Of a stretch of 14,549 nucleotides of DNA, positions 12,659 to 14,549 are shown in pieces. This stretch comes from CAZSXS01 sp964611385. Lineage in GTDB: Bacteria; Bacillota; Clostridia; Lachnospirales; CAYPQA01. The stretch covers positions 1 to 14,549 of the forward strand of contig CAZSXS010000086.1 of assembly GCA_964611385.1 (NCBI GenBank). Direction: 5' to 3'. Position 1 is the stretch's first letter; each line of letters starts with the position of its first letter. The notes beneath the pieces are model-generated. The model did no database searches. It was not told the origin of the DNA and was given only the letters and a program-made list of their open reading frames with translations. Made by a program: the position numbers and the translations under genes.

Positions 12659-14197
12659 TTATTTTTTCGACAGAGCATTATATTGGGCGGTATAGGCATC
12701 AATCCACTTGCTCAGCCCTGCATCATACAGTTCCTTGATAAAGGCATCGTATTGGGACATCGGCCTGGTTCCTGTAATAAAGGCGATTGTCTGCTCATCA
12801 ATCATCTTGGTGATATCACTCACATTAGGGAAGTCTTCCTTAAGCTTGTTGGCATCGTAGAATACATCAAAGTCATCTTGCTTGATGGTGCGGTCGAAGT
12901 CCAGCGCTTTTGTCTTCAGGTAGTCGTAATGAATCTTTTGTTCCGGAAGGTCTGTAAGGAGGTTTTTCTCAATGGCGATTCCAAGGGGAACATAGGCCAG
13001 CTCTCCGTAATATGTGATCTTGCTAGCATCAATAGGCTCTGTTATCTTTAATTCCTTGTTTGCCCATTGCCAGTGAACGCCTTCAAGACCATCCTTCATG
13101 ATGATAAAGTTTTCGATTTGCTCGTATCCCCAGTTGATGTACTTCATAGCTGCTTCGGGATTTTTGCATTTGGAGGTAATAAGGGTGCCGGAGGGGCCTC
13201 CCTTGCCTGGTGATTCGGAAGTTTTTCCGTTGGGTCCGGCAATGGAATAAATTTCATAATGAGCGCTAGGCACATTCAATTGTAAGATGGGTTCGCTGAA
13301 GGTTACATTGGAGTACCATTCCGCATGAACACCAACCTTGTTCTGCTTGATCATGTCACGGACAACATTCCCGGAAAAGGATTCTTTGAAGATATAGCCG
13401 TTTTTATACCAGTCGGCCATCCGTGCGATGAAATCCTTGTAATCTGGATTTAATTCCATAGGCTTGATTTTGTTGTCGGAGGGGTCGAGCCAGTTGCCGT
13501 AGCCTTTGCCTGTGTATCCGGCCGACAGATTAAACCGGATGCCTCTTAAAGCGGTAATCATGGGGATGGTGGTTCCGTTGCCAGCATAATCCTTCTCCTT
13601 AAACACCTTTAAAACGTTCTCAAGCTCATCAAAGGTTGTGGGGGCTTTCAGTCCGGCGTCTTTCAGCCAATCCTCTCGGACAAAGACTGGGTAAGGTGTG
13701 GTTGGAGAGCCGCCCGCAACGCCCCAGATTTTACCGTCCTTATCCGTCATTGCATCCCAAGCTTCCTGGGGCCAGGCTTTTTTTACATCCTGACCATATT
13801 TTTCAAGCACATCGTTAACACTGATGATGGCCTTCTTGGGTTGGTATGTAGTCCAGGTTCCTTTGAAAATGTCAATTTGTTCGTTGGAAGCAAGTAAGAG
13901 ATTCAGTTTCTCAGTTTCCGTACCGGTTGGAGCCATAACGAGCCTTGGATAGATGCCGATTTGTGAAGCAATATACTCGGACACCATCTTAAGGTCGGCG
14001 TCGTTACTGGGAGTGGTGGCTTGACCCAAAGCATACGTGTAAATGAAAAGTTCTGTTGGTTTATCAGGCGTTCCGACTCCTGCAGCCGGTGCACTTCCGG
14101 TTGCAGGGGCGTTGCTGGACTCACAGCCTACAAAAAAACTTGCTGTCAGCACTGACGTTAGTAACAGACAAAGTAGTGTTTGTACTCTTTTTTTCAT
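12659..14197 (-). CDS. Extracellular sugar-binding lipoprotein of the CUT1 transporter (LipO/YtcQ-like)
   Basis: A 512-residue receptor, the usual size for LipO/YtcQ-type binding proteins that handle oligosaccharides. Signal peptide residues 1-24 end at a lipobox FVGC with Cys25, so the mature protein is lipid-anchored outside the membrane. A short Ser/Ala/Pro linker follows, then SBP_bac_1-type features: DIFKGTWTTY in the N-lobe, GVAGGSPTTPYPVFVREDWL (about residues 160-179), and GPSGTLITSKCKNPEAAMKYINWGY in the C-lobe. AGGAGG lies 7 nt before ATG 14197 and a near-consensus promoter lies at 14231-14259. It is the first gene of the operon with two permeases, nanA and a sialidase-like gene, so the ligand is probably a sialic acid or sialoside. 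That ligand is inferred from context; the fold alone does not show it. Confidence 0.93.
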   Translation of the reverse strand: MKKRVQTLLCLLLTSVLTASFFVGCESSNAPATGSAPAAGVGTPDKPTELFIYTYALGQATTPSNDADLKMVSEYIASQIGIYPRLVMAPTGTETEKLNLLLASNEQIDIFKGTWTTYQPKKAIISVNDVLEKYGQDVKKAWPQEAWDAMTDKDGKIWGVAGGSPTTPYPVFVREDWLKDAGLKAPTTFDELENVLKVFKEKDYAGNGTTIPMITALRGIRFNLSAGYTGKGYGNWLDPSDNKIKPMELNPDYKDFIARMADWYKNGYIFKESFSGNVVRDMIKQNKVGVHAEWYSNVTFSEPILQLNVPSAHYEIYSIAGPNGKTSESPGKGGPSGTLITSKCKNPEAAMKYINWGYEQIENFIIMKDGLEGVHWQWANKELKITEPIDASKITYYGELAYVPLGIAIEKNLLTDLPEQKIHYDYLKTKALDFDRTIKQDDFDVFYDANKLKEDFPNVSDITKMIDEQTIAFITGTRPMSQYDAFIKELYDAGLSKWIDAYTAQYNALSKK

Positions 14198-14230
14198 GAC
14201 TTTACCTCCTAAAAATTAATTTGTAAAGGG

Positions 14231-14259
14231 AATATATCATGAATACTTATAAATGTCAA
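14231..14259 (-). promoter_or_regulatory. Main promoter of the sialic-acid operon
   Basis: On the minus strand a perfect -35 TTGACA (14259-14254), 17-bp spacer and TATATT (14236-14231), giving a leader of about 25-30 nt before ATG 14197. Such a strong core promoter would normally need control. Confidence 0.85.
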
Positions 14260-14288
14260 CACCAATTTGAATACTGTTTCATATAATG

Positions 14289-14353
14289 ATACAAGTTTAA
14301 AATAAATAATACAAATGTAGATATAATTCAGCAATTGTATATAGCGGACAAGT
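14289..14353. promoter_or_regulatory. Cluster of A(T/C)TTGTA-type half-sites upstream of the operon promoter
   Basis: On the plus strand ATACAAGT (14289-14296) and ATACAAAT (14309-14316) are direct repeats 20 bp apart, about two helical turns. A further inverted pair, ATTGTAT (14334-14340) and ACAAGT (14348-14353), lies beyond. These share the half-site of the operator at 8595-8618. They sit upstream of the -35 box, so looping or activation would be more likely than simple blocking. Confidence 0.4.
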
Positions 14354-14377
14354 ATTCGTGAACATTGGAATTGGGGG

Positions 14378-14533
14378 ATGAATATGAAAGTGGAACCATC
14401 AGACAGGCTGCAAATGGATTTATGTAACTCTCTCTAGGAAAGTGTGAAGGGGAATTTTAAGTCTCGTCCCTTCAAACGGCAGCTAAGAGGATACGTTATA
14501 ATCTCAAGTAGTGGTGTAAAAACATCGGAATAA
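14378..14533 (+). pseudogene. Short plus-strand reading frame interrupted by one TAG, possible gene remnant
   Basis: After a GGGGG site, ATG 14378 opens a frame beginning MNMKVEPSDRLQMDLCNSL, stopped by TAG at 14435-14437. The same frame then continues without a stop for 31 more codons to TAA at 14531. The two parts together would be about 50 residues. I recognise no family. It may be a decayed gene start or chance. The rest of 14198-14549 holds the operon promoter, the half-sites and no other gene visible to me. Confidence 0.2.
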
Positions 14534-14549
14534 AAAACCGGACAAAAAT

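Noticed and set aside
12650..13051. 133-codon plus-strand frame
   Set aside because: It is antisense to the sugar-binding protein and has no ribosome binding site.
14438..14549. End of an IS256-type insertion sequence at the right edge (GTGTAAA-like tract)
   Set aside because: No transposase frame or defined inverted repeat pair is visible within the window, so this cannot be supported.

Overview
The window looks like a chromosomal segment of a low-to-moderate-GC, Gram-positive anaerobe, most likely a member of Bacillota class Clostridia. The reasons are strong AGGAGG-type ribosome binding sites before nearly every gene, lipoprotein-type (lipobox) substrate-binding proteins, a CUT1 transporter of the LplABC/YtcQ-YteP-YtcP type with no dedicated ATPase, a GntR-LacI chimeric repressor, and near-consensus sigma-A promoters with 17-bp spacers. 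No rRNA, tRNA, CRISPR array or intact mobile element is visible. Assignments come from reading protein motifs; no database search was run.

Layout from left to right. (1) Positions 1-1731, minus strand: a polar amino-acid ABC importer, with the permease (cut by the window edge) downstream of its lipoprotein binding protein. A 220-bp gap with repeats and a hairpin separates them, and a strong promoter with ARG-box-like motifs lies upstream. (2) Positions 1938-3323, plus strand: a non-hydrolysing UDP-GlcNAc 2-epimerase (wecB/mnaA type), the only long plus-strand gene, ending at a long bidirectional terminator. (3) Positions 3329-4744, minus strand: an SDR dehydrogenase translationally coupled to an NAD(P)H:FMN oxidoreductase-like flavoprotein. 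(4) Positions 4814-7345, minus strand: a TIM-barrel-like protein of unknown function, a DUF2284 cysteine-rich protein and, after a terminator, a Dph6-like ATP pyrophosphatase. (5) Positions 7420-14259, minus strand: a sialic-acid type locus.

The sialic-acid locus is transcribed from a near-perfect promoter (TTGACA-N17-TATATT). Its order is lipoprotein sugar-binding protein, two CUT1 permeases, N-acetylneuraminate lyase (nanA), an Asp-box sialidase-like protein with no signal peptide, then the GntR-LacI regulator from its own promoter. The simplest reading is that a sialylated glycan or sialoside is bound and imported, its sialic acid released inside the cell by the sialidase-like protein, and Neu5Ac split by NanA into ManNAc and pyruvate. 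The regulator would sense an intermediate and act at A(T/C)TTGTA half-sites seen at its own promoter and upstream of the transporter promoter. The importer ATPase, ManNAc kinase (nanK) and ManNAc-6-P epimerase (nanE) are absent from the window, so they would have to be encoded elsewhere.

The most interesting points are the intracellular sialidase coupled to an importer, the putative operator set, a tandem 17-bp palindromic repeat array between the binding-protein and permease genes, and the uncharacterised TIM-barrel/DUF2284/Dph6-like neighbourhood.
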